A DNA stretch of 64,000 nt from CALKXV01 sp965228905. Lineage in GTDB: Bacteria > Pseudomonadota > Alphaproteobacteria > Rhodobacterales > Rhodobacteraceae. The stretch is from the NCBI GenBank assembly GCA_965228905.1, contig CBDDII010000002.1, forward strand, positions 992,001-1,056,000. Reading direction: 5' to 3'. Positions within the stretch are counted from its first letter, which is position 1; each line of letters starts with the position of its first letter. Below the pieces are notes generated by a model. The model was given only the letters and a program-made list of their open reading frames with translations. It searched no databases and was not told the DNA's origin. Positions 9,746 to 18,214 of the stretch are shown piece after piece. The position numbers and the translations under genes are program-made.

Positions 9746-10540
9746 TTACGTGGTCGATGTCCTTGAATTTTCGAACAGCCAATCAAGCTGTGCGATACTG
9801 CGGTCGCTACATGCAAGCACGGGCGAACAATTCCCGAGAAACTTCGCGAACGGCTCGTGGCGAACCGAACCTCCCGCAGCCTCGATCAAAACCAGCCCGG
9901 CGGCCGCATCCCAGATGTTCAGCTCTGCCTCGAAGTAGGCATCGAACCATCCGGCGAAGACCCCCAGAAGTCCGATTGTCGCGGCACCGTGGCGTCGGTG
10001 TTCGATGCCTTGGTCCAACAGTTCGCGGATTGTCGAGAGATAGTCGTCAAGCGACATTCGCGGAGAATACCCCAGGGAGACCAGCGGAGTGGGCTGGTCG
10101 ATGTTCTCGAAGCGGGTCGTGCGTCCGTTGAGCGCCGCACCATTCCCGATCTGCCCTGCCGCTGTCAGGTTCAGATCGGGGGCATGAATGACGCCATGGG
10201 TCAGTTTCTCGCCGTCGAAGCAGGCGATGGATATGGCCCAGTCGGGCATTCCCCGTGAGAAGTTTACGGTGCCGTCGATCGGGTCGACGATCCAGATGTC
10301 CGAACTTTCGCCCACCACCACCAACCCGTTTTCTTCTCCCAGGACGGTAGCATCAGGTTGCACTTTGTCGATTTCGTCGCGCAGGTAGGCTTCGACCGCA
10401 TGGTCAGCTGCGGTCACCAGATCGAGGTGACCTTTTTCTTCAACCCGCAAACGGTTCGGATCAGCACGGATCTCACGCGCCAGATCACCGGCTTTCTCGG
10501 CCATGGCGACCATTTGGTTGAGCCGGTCGTCAAATATCAT
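9746..10540 (-). CDS. Inositol-monophosphatase family protein
   Basis: A 264-residue Mg-dependent, Li-sensitive-type phosphatase fold. The metal-binding motif is WIVDPIDGTVNF near residues 81-92, preceded by the acidic GEEN. The second motif is WDAAAGLVLIEAAGG near residue 207. The length is normal for the family. Members hydrolyse inositol phosphates, histidinol phosphate, PAP or fructose bisphosphate. This gene overlaps the end of the LacI gene by 11 bp and is last in an operon with a glycerophosphodiesterase and ABC importer. Inositol 1-phosphate released from an imported glycerophosphoinositol is therefore an attractive substrate (inference). Confidence 0.88.
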   Translation of the reverse strand: MIFDDRLNQMVAMAEKAGDLAREIRADPNRLRVEEKGHLDLVTAADHAVEAYLRDEIDKVQPDATVLGEENGLVVVGESSDIWIVDPIDGTVNFSRGMPDWAISIACFDGEKLTHGVIHAPDLNLTAAGQIGNGAALNGRTTRFENIDQPTPLVSLGYSPRMSLDDYLSTIRELLDQGIEHRRHGAATIGLLGVFAGWFDAYFEAELNIWDAAAGLVLIEAAGGSVRHEPFAKFLGNCSPVLACSDRSIAQLDWLFENSRTSTT

Positions 10541-11540
10541 TGGTGGTCTGTCTGTGAACGGGAACGAGATTCTGAAGATAGGTCCGCATCGGCACGTCCG
10601 GCTGATCCATGCGCTCTCGTAGCAGGCGAATCGTGGCTTCTGTCTGCTCCTCCAGCTCCTGCCGGACGGTCGAGAGCGCGTAGCTTCCCCAGCTTGCCTG
10701 TTCGATGTCGTCGAATCCGACCACCTGGACCTGCTGCGGCACCTTCAGGCCAAGGTCGAGCCGGAGGCCGTCGAGCGCACCGAGCGCCATGAGATCGGTG
10801 GCTCCAAACAGACCGTCGATCGTTTCCATGCATTCCCGCGCCCCGGCCACGACCGCGCGGGCCTGCTCGTAGCTCTGGTCTTCGGAGAGAATTTTGATGC
10901 ACGGGATATTGGCTTCGTGGGCCTTGGCAATGAATGCATTGCTGCGCCCGGTGACCGAGTAGGTTTCGTTGCTGGGTGTCAGACACGCAAGGTTCGTCGC
11001 GCCCCGGCTGACCAGCATATCGAGCGCGATAGCGCCGCCTTCATCGCCGTCGGCCACGACCCGGTCGCCCCAGTTTGTGGTTCCGGCGCGGTTGACCAGC
11101 ACCACCGGCAGGCCAAGGCGGCCGCAATCCTCGATCAGAGCGCGTGGTGGCGTGTCGGACGTCACGATGATCCCGGCAACGCTGTAGCCCAGCAGCGAGT
11201 CGATCAGGCCTCCGACATCGTCGGGCTGTTCGGCCGTCAGCAACATGGGGCGAAAGCCGCCGCGGATCAGCGCGTCGCTCAACATGCGGACCTGACGCGA
11301 CCGGATCGGAGTGTCGAGCCGGGATGCCACGAGGCCGACGATACCGGAATGGCTCTGCTGCAATCCGCGTGCAAGGCTGTTCACCCGGTATCCAAGCTCT
11401 TTCGCGGCCAGATGTACTTTCTCGCGGGTCGCCGGGGCGATCTTCGCGCCCGGCGTGAACGCCCGCGAGACGGCAGACCGTGACACGCCGGCAAGGCGGG
11501 CAACGTCAAAGGATGTCGGTTTGCGGGCAGGATCGCTCAT
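10530..11540 (-). CDS. LacI-family transcriptional regulator
   Basis: A 336-residue DNA-binding protein. The ATG at 11540 puts the helix-turn-helix TSFDVARLAGVSRSAVSRAF at residues 8-27, exactly where LacI proteins carry it; longer in-frame starts only add unrelated residues. A hinge helix region (LARGLQQSHSGIVG) and a periplasmic-binding-like effector domain follow, with the family ending VGFDDIEQASWGSYALSTVRQ. It sits inside the operon it most likely controls. A perfect 16-bp palindrome with a central CG, typical of LacI operators, lies before the first gene of this operon at 17541-17556. Confidence 0.93.
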   Translation of the reverse strand: MSDPARKPTSFDVARLAGVSRSAVSRAFTPGAKIAPATREKVHLAAKELGYRVNSLARGLQQSHSGIVGLVASRLDTPIRSRQVRMLSDALIRGGFRPMLLTAEQPDDVGGLIDSLLGYSVAGIIVTSDTPPRALIEDCGRLGLPVVLVNRAGTTNWGDRVVADGDEGGAIALDMLVSRGATNLACLTPSNETYSVTGRSNAFIAKAHEANIPCIKILSEDQSYEQARAVVAGARECMETIDGLFGATDLMALGALDGLRLDLGLKVPQQVQVVGFDDIEQASWGSYALSTVRQELEEQTEATIRLLRERMDQPDVPMRTYLQNLVPVHRQTTNDI

Positions 11541-11544
11541 CGGC

Positions 11545-12945
11545 TTACCCTCTACCCAAGAGCCGGACAAAGGCGAATGGTTGATCGAGATTGACGAGAT
11601 CGGGTTGCAACGCCTGTATTCGCGCAAAAACCGCCTCGTCATCTCCGTTGTAGGCCACCATCGTCTGAATGCCGCTGTCTCGCAGCGCCGCGATTTCTAG
11701 CGCGTCGTCGTTCGGCAGGAACTCGACTATGTCGGCGGCGTAGTCGTCGATACATTCTTCAAGCGTGGCATAGTCTTGTCGGCGCGACATGATGCGCGCG
11801 TCTGACGACAAGACCCTGAGGTCCTTTAGGAATTGGCGTTCGAAAGACCAGAAAAAGACACGGTCCAGTAGTCCGGCGGCCTTGACCCGCTCCAGCACCG
11901 GGGCAGGGGGGGCGGATTTCAACTCGAGATAGGCGCGGCCATCGTACTTGTCGAGCAGGTCGAACACCTCGCCAAGCGTGGGAATTCGGGTGCCGGCAAA
12001 GAACGGATCCAACCATATTCCGGCATCGAGATCGCGCAGGGCCGCAAGGGTCTGGTCGCAGACCGGGCCTGTTCCCGTGGTTGTGCGCTCAAGCAGAGGA
12101 TCGTGGATGACGACGACCTCTCCATCTGCGGTCAAGTGCAGATCGACCTCGATATGAAACCCGGCAGCCAGTGCGCATTCGAGCGCGGGCAGGGTGTTTT
12201 CAGGCGCGATCTTGTTGGCTCCGCGATGCGAAACTATACCTTTTGGTTGGCCGCGTGTGGGAACGTATGGATGCACCAGTTCCGGGCGGTCCGAACAGAT
12301 TCCGGTGACCGGCCGGTCGCGGAGCGCGCGCATGCGTGCCGGTTCTTCTTCGTGCCAGAGGACGATCTGCTTGCCGTCGCGAAAGGCGCGCAGGAAGAGA
12401 TCGGGGGTGAGTGTGTCCTCGGGGTGATCCAGCCGCTCCCAGCAAAGGTGGATGATATCGGCATCCTTCGCATGAGCGTGCGGGTCGGCACCGATTGGGA
12501 CAAGCGCCGCGACAGGCAAGCGACTCCCCGCTTCGCGCAGCGTGTCGACGACGGAAGTATCGAAGGCTCCGAGGATGACCGGTGCGATCTCCGCGGCCTG
12601 AACAGCGCGGAGGAGCGGCACGGCGGTCTCAGCGTCCTTGATGTCGGCGTAGAGGCCTGCGCCCAGCTCTGCGGCGAGGCCGATAACCTGCTCCATGTCG
12701 GGGATATCGGGGTCGCTACGTGCCAGCTCTGCGCGGGTAAGCGAGTTCAAGGTCCGCCCGTCGGCCAGTTCGGCATCGTGGAAGGCGACTACCGCGCCGT
12801 CTGCCGTGACGCGGAAGTCCACTTCCCACATATCCGCGCCCAGGTCCGCCGCCTTGCGGAACGCCGCAAGCGTGTTGGCCCTGGCATAGGCCGAGGCACC
12901 GCGGTGGGCGATGGACCAAGGGCGTGTCGGAAGCGGATAGTTCAA
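11545..12945 (-). CDS. Tandem-domain glycerophosphodiester phosphodiesterase
   Basis: A 466-residue cytoplasmic protein made of two GDPD barrels, where bacterial UgpQ has one (about 250 residues). The second half (from about residue 235) is canonical: SHRGANKIAPENTL, EVDLHLTADG, VIHDPLLERTT and YLELK. The first half keeps AHRGAS, EVDFRVTADG and AFHD but reads RANT for PENT and YADIK for the metal-binding EIK, so its activity is doubtful. The reaction is glycerophosphodiester plus water to glycerol 3-phosphate plus alcohol, or the alternative cleavage. The start is TTG at 12945, overlapping the ATPase stop (TTGA). It lies between transporter and regulator, so the ABC system probably imports its substrate. 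Confidence 0.9.
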   Translation of the reverse strand: MNYPLPTRPWSIAHRGASAYARANTLAAFRKAADLGADMWEVDFRVTADGAVVAFHDAELADGRTLNSLTRAELARSDPDIPDMEQVIGLAAELGAGLYADIKDAETAVPLLRAVQAAEIAPVILGAFDTSVVDTLREAGSRLPVAALVPIGADPHAHAKDADIIHLCWERLDHPEDTLTPDLFLRAFRDGKQIVLWHEEEPARMRALRDRPVTGICSDRPELVHPYVPTRGQPKGIVSHRGANKIAPENTLPALECALAAGFHIEVDLHLTADGEVVVIHDPLLERTTTGTGPVCDQTLAALRDLDAGIWLDPFFAGTRIPTLGEVFDLLDKYDGRAYLELKSAPPAPVLERVKAAGLLDRVFFWSFERQFLKDLRVLSSDARIMSRRQDYATLEECIDDYAADIVEFLPNDDALEIAALRDSGIQTMVAYNGDDEAVFARIQALQPDLVNLDQPFAFVRLLGRG

Positions 12946-13985
12946 AGGCGCGCCCCGTCGGATGCGAACGCCAGCACATGATCGGTCGCCACGCCCCAGT
13001 CAACTTCCTGGCCGACAACGTATGGCTTCCCGGCAGGCAGGATCGAGCGCATTTCCGCACCGTTCGACAGCCTCACATCGACCAGTTCCTCGCGCCCCTG
13101 TGGCTCAACGAACGATACGGTTCCGGTTACGCCGGTGCCGTGCTGTGGTCCGAAATGCTCTGGCCGGATCCCGATGATGACGTCGCCTGAGGCCGACAGC
13201 CCGGTCGGTTTCATGATCGACTGTCCGTTGCCCAGGTCGATCCGCTCGCCCACGTTGACGGCGAGAAAGGAAATCGGCGGATTGCCCAGGAAGCCAGCAA
13301 CAAATTGCGATTGCGGGTCGCGGTACATCGCATCGGGCGTGTCGATCTGGACAATCTCGCCCTCTCGCATCAGGGCGATGCGGTCGCACATCGACATCGC
13401 CTCGACCTGGTCATGCGTGACGAGGATTGCGGTGATGCCCGTTTCGCGCTGAATGCGCCGAATTTCGGAGCGCATCTCGAGACGTAGCTTGGCGTCGAGG
13501 TTGGCAAGCGGCTCGTCCAGAAGCAGGATGTCGGGCTTGCGAACCATGGCGCGCGCCAGGGCGACGCGCTGCTGCTGGCCACCCGACAATTGCGCCGGGC
13601 GGCGTTCGAGCAGGTCTTCGATATGCACGAGGCTTGCCATACGCTCGACTTCTTCCGCGATCTTTGCCTTCGCCATTTTTTGCACGCGGAGCGGAAACGA
13701 GATGTTTTCGGCAACAGTCATGTGCGGATAAAGCGCGTAGTTCTGGAACACGACCCCGACCGAGCGCTGCTGCGCCGGGACGGTCGTGACGTCCCGGTCG
13801 CCGAAGTACATCTTGCCATCCGACATCTTGTAGATCCCGCAGACAGCGAACAGCGTCGTGGATTTGCCGCATCCCGAAGGGCCTAGAAGGGCCATCATCT
13901 CGCCGCTCTTCACCGTCAGGTCGAGGTCTTCGATAACCGTCACACTGCCAAACCGTTTCGTGAATTTCTCCAGCCGAAGTTCCAT
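12942..13985 (-). CDS. ABC transporter ATP-binding protein, UgpC/MsmK type
   Basis: A 347-residue ATPase of the carbohydrate-uptake (CUT1) type. The ATG at 13985 overlaps the permease stop by one base. Walker A is GPSGCGKST, the Q-loop is VFQNYALYPHM, the signature is LSGGQQQRV, Walker B is ILLLDEPLANLD and the H-loop is VTHDQ. The C-terminal third is a TOBE/OB regulatory domain (GIRPEHFG). Such subunits serve sugar, polyol and glycerophosphodiester importers; UgpC of E. coli is the classical relative. Its gene context with a glycerophosphodiesterase supports a Ugp-like role. Confidence 0.93.
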   Translation of the reverse strand: MELRLEKFTKRFGSVTVIEDLDLTVKSGEMMALLGPSGCGKSTTLFAVCGIYKMSDGKMYFGDRDVTTVPAQQRSVGVVFQNYALYPHMTVAENISFPLRVQKMAKAKIAEEVERMASLVHIEDLLERRPAQLSGGQQQRVALARAMVRKPDILLLDEPLANLDAKLRLEMRSEIRRIQRETGITAILVTHDQVEAMSMCDRIALMREGEIVQIDTPDAMYRDPQSQFVAGFLGNPPISFLAVNVGERIDLGNGQSIMKPTGLSASGDVIIGIRPEHFGPQHGTGVTGTVSFVEPQGREELVDVRLSNGAEMRSILPAGKPYVVGQEVDWGVATDHVLAFASDGARL

Positions 13986-14812
13986 CAGCCCTTTGTCCCC
14001 CCGCCATAGATGTTCATGAGTTGCTTCTGGAAAAGCAGGTATACCGCGATTACCGGAAGCGAATAGAAGATGCCGATCGCCTTGAAGAGCCCAAAGTCGA
14101 TCTTGGCGTCGTCCTGAATGACCGAATACATATAGGTCGCCAGCACCTGCGCGTCCGATCCCGGTGCAAGCACCAGCGGAAGCACAAACTCGGACCAACC
14201 CGATAGGAACGAAATGATCAGAAGCGCGGCCAGACCGGGTTTGATCTGCGGCAGCACAAGCTCCCACCAGACGCGGAAGCGGCTAGCGCCATCCTGAACG
14301 CCCGCCATTTCGATCTCCCACGGCACGGTGTCGTAGAAGCCTTTCATGATCCAGATGCCGAACGGCAGCTCCAGCGCGGCCTTGACCAGGATCACGCCCA
14401 GAAGTGTGTCGAACAGCCCGATGAATTGCAGCACGATAAAGATCGCGATGATCAGTGTGATCGTCGGAAATGCATGCAGGATGATGAGGCCCCCGAGAAA
14501 GAACGGGCGCGCAGGCAGGTTCAGCCGCGAAAGCGCATAGCCCGCTGTCAGTGACAGGGCGCAAACCGAAAGCGCTGTGACCGACGCGAAGATGAACGTG
14601 TTGAGCGTCACCACCCAGATTGAGGGTCGCCCAAGGTCCATACGCTCCCACAGAAACCGCCAGTTCTCCCAACTGAGTTCGCCCGGTACCAGCGACCCTG
14701 GCGCGGGCCGCGCCACACTTTCGACAAGCTGGAAGATATACATGATGACCAGTGGCAGAGACGCGATGGCCAGAAGGAGGACGATATGCCAGATGCGCGA
14801 ATGTCCGGTCAT
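13985..14812 (-). CDS. ABC transporter permease, MalG/UgpE type
   Basis: A 275-residue inner-membrane subunit with six predicted membrane segments. The EAA loop MAGVQDGASRFRVWWELVLPQIKPG, near residues 176-200, is the ATPase contact of the CUT1 family. The C-terminus ends AVYLLFQKQLMNIYGGGTKG, the common MalG-type tail. Its ATG overlaps the stop of the upstream permease gene by four bases. It pairs with the MalF-type permease encoded at 14809-16107. Confidence 0.92.
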   Translation of the reverse strand: MTGHSRIWHIVLLLAIASLPLVIMYIFQLVESVARPAPGSLVPGELSWENWRFLWERMDLGRPSIWVVTLNTFIFASVTALSVCALSLTAGYALSRLNLPARPFFLGGLIILHAFPTITLIIAIFIVLQFIGLFDTLLGVILVKAALELPFGIWIMKGFYDTVPWEIEMAGVQDGASRFRVWWELVLPQIKPGLAALLIISFLSGWSEFVLPLVLAPGSDAQVLATYMYSVIQDDAKIDFGLFKAIGIFYSLPVIAVYLLFQKQLMNIYGGGTKG

Positions 14813-16107
14813 TGTTCGATCCTCGGGCGGGCGACGAGTTCCTTGAAGTTAAAGAACCGCATGTAGAGGAACGACATCAGGATCCCGATGATCACGAGCG
14901 CCAGCGCGTATGCGGCGCCGAACCCGTATTCCAGGTTCCCGCCGTAGTTTCTGAGCGCGGTGGAGTATGCCGCGAGCGCCCATGTCGTCGTCGTGCGTCC
15001 CGGCCCGCCTTCGGTCGACAGCAGGATATACTCGAATGAGGTCAGAAGGCTGAGTGTTTGATAGGAGGTGATGAACAGGATCGGCCAGCGAAGTTGCGGC
15101 AGGATGATATAGCGCACTTGTTGCCAGCGGTTCGCCCCGTCGACCTCGGACGCATAGAGCATCGACGTGGGGATCGCTTTGATCGCCGACGAGAAGAGGA
15201 TCATTCCAAGCGACGCGCCGACGAATCCGTTGATCAGAACGACGACTGTCCACGCATGTAGCGCGGTATCCATCATCCAGTTCTTGGGAGCGACCCCGAA
15301 CCAACCCGAGACAACTCCGAGGAAGCCGGTGTCCCATGTGAACCATTTCCACATCAGAGCATACATTACCGGTGGCAGGATGCGCGGCAGGAACCAGACC
15401 GAACGAAAGGTGCTGGCCAGCGTCTGCGGCAGATAGAATGTCGAGATCGCCAGGAACAGGCCGAAGACGACGTTGAAGGCCAGCGTCGCGACAACGTAGA
15501 TCACCGTATTCATGGCATATTGCCACGTTGATGGCAGGCTGAGCAGCAACTTGAAATTCTCGGTCGTCCATGTCCAGCCGGTATAGGCGGCGGTGATCAG
15601 GGGCTCGTGATCGGCCTCGGCGATGCCTGTCGAGCTCAAGGCTTCGCGAAATTCAGGTTCAGTCGCGAAACGGGTTCCTACGATGCTGACCGCGAACAGT
15701 TCGGCCGCTGCCTTGCGGTCGCGGGTTCTCCGGATCGGTTCGCTGTCGAGATCGCGCAGCAGCCTTTCCAGGTCGCGCCGTTGCGCGAAACTCTCGTCGA
15801 AGTAGTCTTCGCGGAGTTCTTCGGCACGCTCTTCGCCGAATTCGGCAGCAAATGCTTCCAGTCCACCCTCGGTGATCTGAAAACCGGCGCTCGCCAAACT
15901 CTCCACCGTCTCTGAACTGACGCCCTGAGCCTCCAGCCTGCGGATCTGGGGCTGCTGCAACATATAGGCCCCGCCGGTGATCCCGGTCGCGGTCGACATC
16001 GTTGTGAAAGAAAAAACGACGGTCAGCAGCACGGGCAGCAGGAAAAAAAGCATCACAACGATCAGGGCCGGCAGAAGAAATCCGACGCCGAGCATGCGTG
16101 TTGACAT
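14809..16107 (-). CDS. ABC transporter permease, MalF/UgpA type, with large periplasmic insert
   Basis: A 432-residue permease, about 130 residues longer than an ordinary UgpA-type subunit. Membrane segment 1 (about residues 8-34) is followed by a charged, Glu/Arg-rich helical region to about residue 170 (LRRLEAQ-like, DYFDESFAQRRDLERLLRDL), then five further segments. The EAA loop is SEVDGANRWQQVRYIILPQLRWP. MalF of E. coli carries a periplasmic P2 domain that caps the maltose-binding protein; this insert lies later or earlier in the chain and shows no visible similarity to P2. It may contact the binding protein encoded just upstream (inference). Confidence 0.88.
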   Translation of the reverse strand: MSTRMLGVGFLLPALIVVMLFFLLPVLLTVVFSFTTMSTATGITGGAYMLQQPQIRRLEAQGVSSETVESLASAGFQITEGGLEAFAAEFGEERAEELREDYFDESFAQRRDLERLLRDLDSEPIRRTRDRKAAAELFAVSIVGTRFATEPEFREALSSTGIAEADHEPLITAAYTGWTWTTENFKLLLSLPSTWQYAMNTVIYVVATLAFNVVFGLFLAISTFYLPQTLASTFRSVWFLPRILPPVMYALMWKWFTWDTGFLGVVSGWFGVAPKNWMMDTALHAWTVVVLINGFVGASLGMILFSSAIKAIPTSMLYASEVDGANRWQQVRYIILPQLRWPILFITSYQTLSLLTSFEYILLSTEGGPGRTTTTWALAAYSTALRNYGGNLEYGFGAAYALALVIIGILMSFLYMRFFNFKELVARPRIEQ

Positions 16108-16133
16108 GGCTGGCTCCCTAGCTTTGACGAGAG

Positions 16134-16156
16134 GGGGTGCACCGGCCGTGCACCCC
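16134..16156 (-). terminator. Stem-loop after the binding-protein gene
   Basis: A perfect 9-bp inverted repeat, GGGGTGCAC with GTGCACCCC, around a 5-base loop. It lies 11 bp after the stop of the binding-protein gene (minus strand) and 26 bp before the MalF-type permease start. There is no T-run on the coding strand, so mRNA stabilisation or partial attenuation is more likely than full termination. Confidence 0.7.
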
Positions 16157-16167
16157 GCCCAATTGGT

Positions 16168-17514
16168 TTAGCGGACGAGCAGGTCGTCGCCGATGGTCGC
16201 CTCGAGTTGCGACTGAACGTCAGCCACGGCATCCGCCACCGATTGCGTCCCGGTCCAGGCTGCTTCCAGTCCGCGATACATCGCTTCCGAGAAGGTGCCG
16301 TAGGCCAGGTGGTTTGGCTGGGAATTGGCCGACCCCAGAAGAACCTCGGTCGCTTCCGATGCCCAGCGATTGCCCTGGTAGAGGTCGATATCGGACTGAG
16401 CTTTGGCGACCGCCAGGTGATTGGATTGAATTGCGTGGAGCGTATTCAGGCGCGGCTCGGTTGCGATCGAGATAAGTTGTGCCGCGATCTCTTCGACATC
16501 GTCGTTCTCCTGATCGAGGATCAGATAGACAAGCGGATGCGTGATCGTGTTGGCGCGGCCATTCGCGTTGCCCGCGGGGATCAGAGAGAACTGAATTGTG
16601 CCCCAGAAGTCGTCGTTGCCTTCGCGTTCATACCGGCCATAGTGCCAGGTACCTCCATGCCAAAACGCAACTTTGCCGTTCGCAACCTCGGCATACCATT
16701 GGTTGCTGTCCATCCCGAGGTGGTTCTTCCGCACCACGCCCGCGTCTGCCATGTCGACGAAAAACTGGTAGAAATCAGTCATCGCTTGCGTATCAAAGAC
16801 CAGCTTGCCCGAGTCTGGATCGACAAGCTCGCCACCAAAGCTCTGGTAGAATTGCGCATAGTCCGGGCCGTTGTTGTTGCGAGGATAGAAGCCGTAGCCT
16901 TCTGCTACAATGCCTTCGTCCACGGCACGCTTTGCGTCCTCCAGAACGTTCATAAGGGTATATTCGCCCGCCGCGACTTTCTCGGGCAGCGCGTCGATGT
17001 CGTCGTCCGAGTAGCCGAGCTTCTCAAGCGTTTCGCGCCAAAAGAAAAACGGGCGCGACTCCGCGTCCTGCGGGATGCCCCACTGGGTGCCTCCGAAGGA
17101 TGCGATCTCCATGAGGTTGGGATAGACGTTGCTGAGCGGCCAGGCGTCGATATCCACGTAGTCTTCGACCGGGACGATATACCCGGCGTTGCTCCAGGGC
17201 GCGATGTCGAGATGCGACGTCACAACGATGTTGGGTGCGGTTCCGGCTTCTGCGGCGAGCGTGACGCCTTGCTTGAATTCCTCCCAACCGGAAAAGTCAC
17301 GCCGCCCCTCGACGGTGATATTCAGCTCTTCTCCACGAATTGAGGCCTCTCGCTCGAGAATGTCGGCAGCCATTTCGATGGCCTCAATGCGGTAGCTGTC
17401 GCTGTCATTCGATCCGCCGGCCCAGACCGTGATTGAGTAGTCTTCGGCAAATGCAGGAGCGGTCAACGCCCCCAAAGTGACCGCGATCGCGGTCGTGCGA
17501 GCAGTTGTCGTCAT
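16168..17514 (-). CDS. ABC transporter substrate-binding protein, family 1 (UgpB/MalE type)
   Basis: A 448-residue periplasmic binding protein. A Sec signal peptide spans residues 1-23 (cut near AFA-ED). The mature part opens YSITVWAGGSNDSDSYRIEA and carries the family 1 pattern NGKVAFWHGGTWHYGRY in lobe II. It is the first gene of a seven-gene operon with permeases, ATPase, glycerophosphodiesterase, LacI and phosphatase. The ribosome site is unusually strong (17515-17526). The ligand is not fixed by sequence; context suggests a glycerophosphodiester or a sugar/polyol derivative. Confidence 0.92.
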   Translation of the reverse strand: MTTTARTTAIAVTLGALTAPAFAEDYSITVWAGGSNDSDSYRIEAIEMAADILEREASIRGEELNITVEGRRDFSGWEEFKQGVTLAAEAGTAPNIVVTSHLDIAPWSNAGYIVPVEDYVDIDAWPLSNVYPNLMEIASFGGTQWGIPQDAESRPFFFWRETLEKLGYSDDDIDALPEKVAAGEYTLMNVLEDAKRAVDEGIVAEGYGFYPRNNNGPDYAQFYQSFGGELVDPDSGKLVFDTQAMTDFYQFFVDMADAGVVRKNHLGMDSNQWYAEVANGKVAFWHGGTWHYGRYEREGNDDFWGTIQFSLIPAGNANGRANTITHPLVYLILDQENDDVEEIAAQLISIATEPRLNTLHAIQSNHLAVAKAQSDIDLYQGNRWASEATEVLLGSANSQPNHLAYGTFSEAMYRGLEAAWTGTQSVADAVADVQSQLEATIGDDLLVR

Positions 17515-17526
17515 GGATCACCTCCC
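17515..17526 (-). promoter_or_regulatory. Near-perfect ribosome binding site
   Basis: Read on the minus strand this is GGGAGGTGATCC directly before the ATG at 17514. Eleven bases match the extended complement of the 3' end of 16S rRNA. It predicts very strong translation of the binding protein and fixes the start codon. Confidence 0.85.
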
Positions 17527-17540
17527 TAATTCTGTGCTTG

Positions 17541-17556
17541 GTGCACACGTGTGCAC
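17541..17556. promoter_or_regulatory. Probable LacI-family operator
   Basis: GTGCACACGTGTGCAC is a perfect 16-bp palindrome with a central CG, the common form of LacI/GalR operators. It is 27 bp upstream of the start codon of the first gene of the operon that ends with a LacI-family regulator (10530-11540). A site this close to the start would block initiation or early elongation. No second copy was noticed in the window. Confidence 0.7.
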
Positions 17557-17662
17557 TCCCCACAACTTTTGCCGATTTCGCGGGGCAATAAAAGTGAAAC
17601 TTTTGCGAAACTTCATTGGCGGTTCGTGTGTCAGCCGAAGCGGCCCGGCGAAGATATTATTT

Positions 17663-18214
17663 TCAAAGGGAAAATTTTTTTATCTGCCCATCTTCGGCCG
17701 TCATCCCGAGGCGCCGCGCGGTTGCCCTGATGTCGTCGGGCACGTGAAGTCCGAACTTTTTGCACAACTTAAGCACGTCATGACAATCGTCATGATCGAG
17801 CGCGTAGCCCGAATGAAAATTCACAAGCCATTGGGGCGGCACGCATCGGATGTCATGCCTCCTGATACTGGCTTTCCCGCAGAGGTGCTCGGCGCGGTAC
17901 GGGACGCCACCGATGTTTTCGCCGTTCGTGTCCAGTAGGTAGGCATGCACATCCACAATGCGTCCATCCTCATGCTCCAGCACGAAATTGTGCTCCCAGC
18001 TGTCGGCGCGATGTGCCGTCCGAAACCCTTGCGACGTCAAAAGCGCGCGAAGTTCAGAAACTCGAGGCGCTGGCAGCGCGATGTCCAGATCGTCGTGAGG
18101 CCTGGTCTGACGGCCAAGATGCGCATCCACCGCCCAGCCTCCATCAATCGTGACCTGTAGATCATGTTCCTCAAAGGTACGCCAAAGCAGCAGAAATTCG
18201 TCCAGGCCGACCAA
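17663..18214 (-). CDS. Nucleotidyltransferase of the aminoglycoside/lincosamide-modifying type
   Basis: A 183-residue protein whose N-terminal half is the minimal nucleotidyltransferase fold. The motif DGGWAVDAHLGRQTRPHDDLDIAL, residues 23-46, contains the GG-W start and the paired carboxylates D-D-D that bind metal and NTP; ANT(2'') and LinB-type enzymes share it. A TTG at 18214 is the likely start, since GGAGG lies 8 bp before it on the minus strand. The acceptor may be an antibiotic or something unrelated; many chromosomal homologues are uncharacterised. It stands alone, followed by a long stretch without genes, which suggests acquisition by transfer. Confidence 0.8.
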   Translation of the reverse strand: MVGLDEFLLLWRTFEEHDLQVTIDGGWAVDAHLGRQTRPHDDLDIALPAPRVSELRALLTSQGFRTAHRADSWEHNFVLEHEDGRIVDVHAYLLDTNGENIGGVPYRAEHLCGKASIRRHDIRCVPPQWLVNFHSGYALDHDDCHDVLKLCKKFGLHVPDDIRATARRLGMTAEDGQIKKFSL

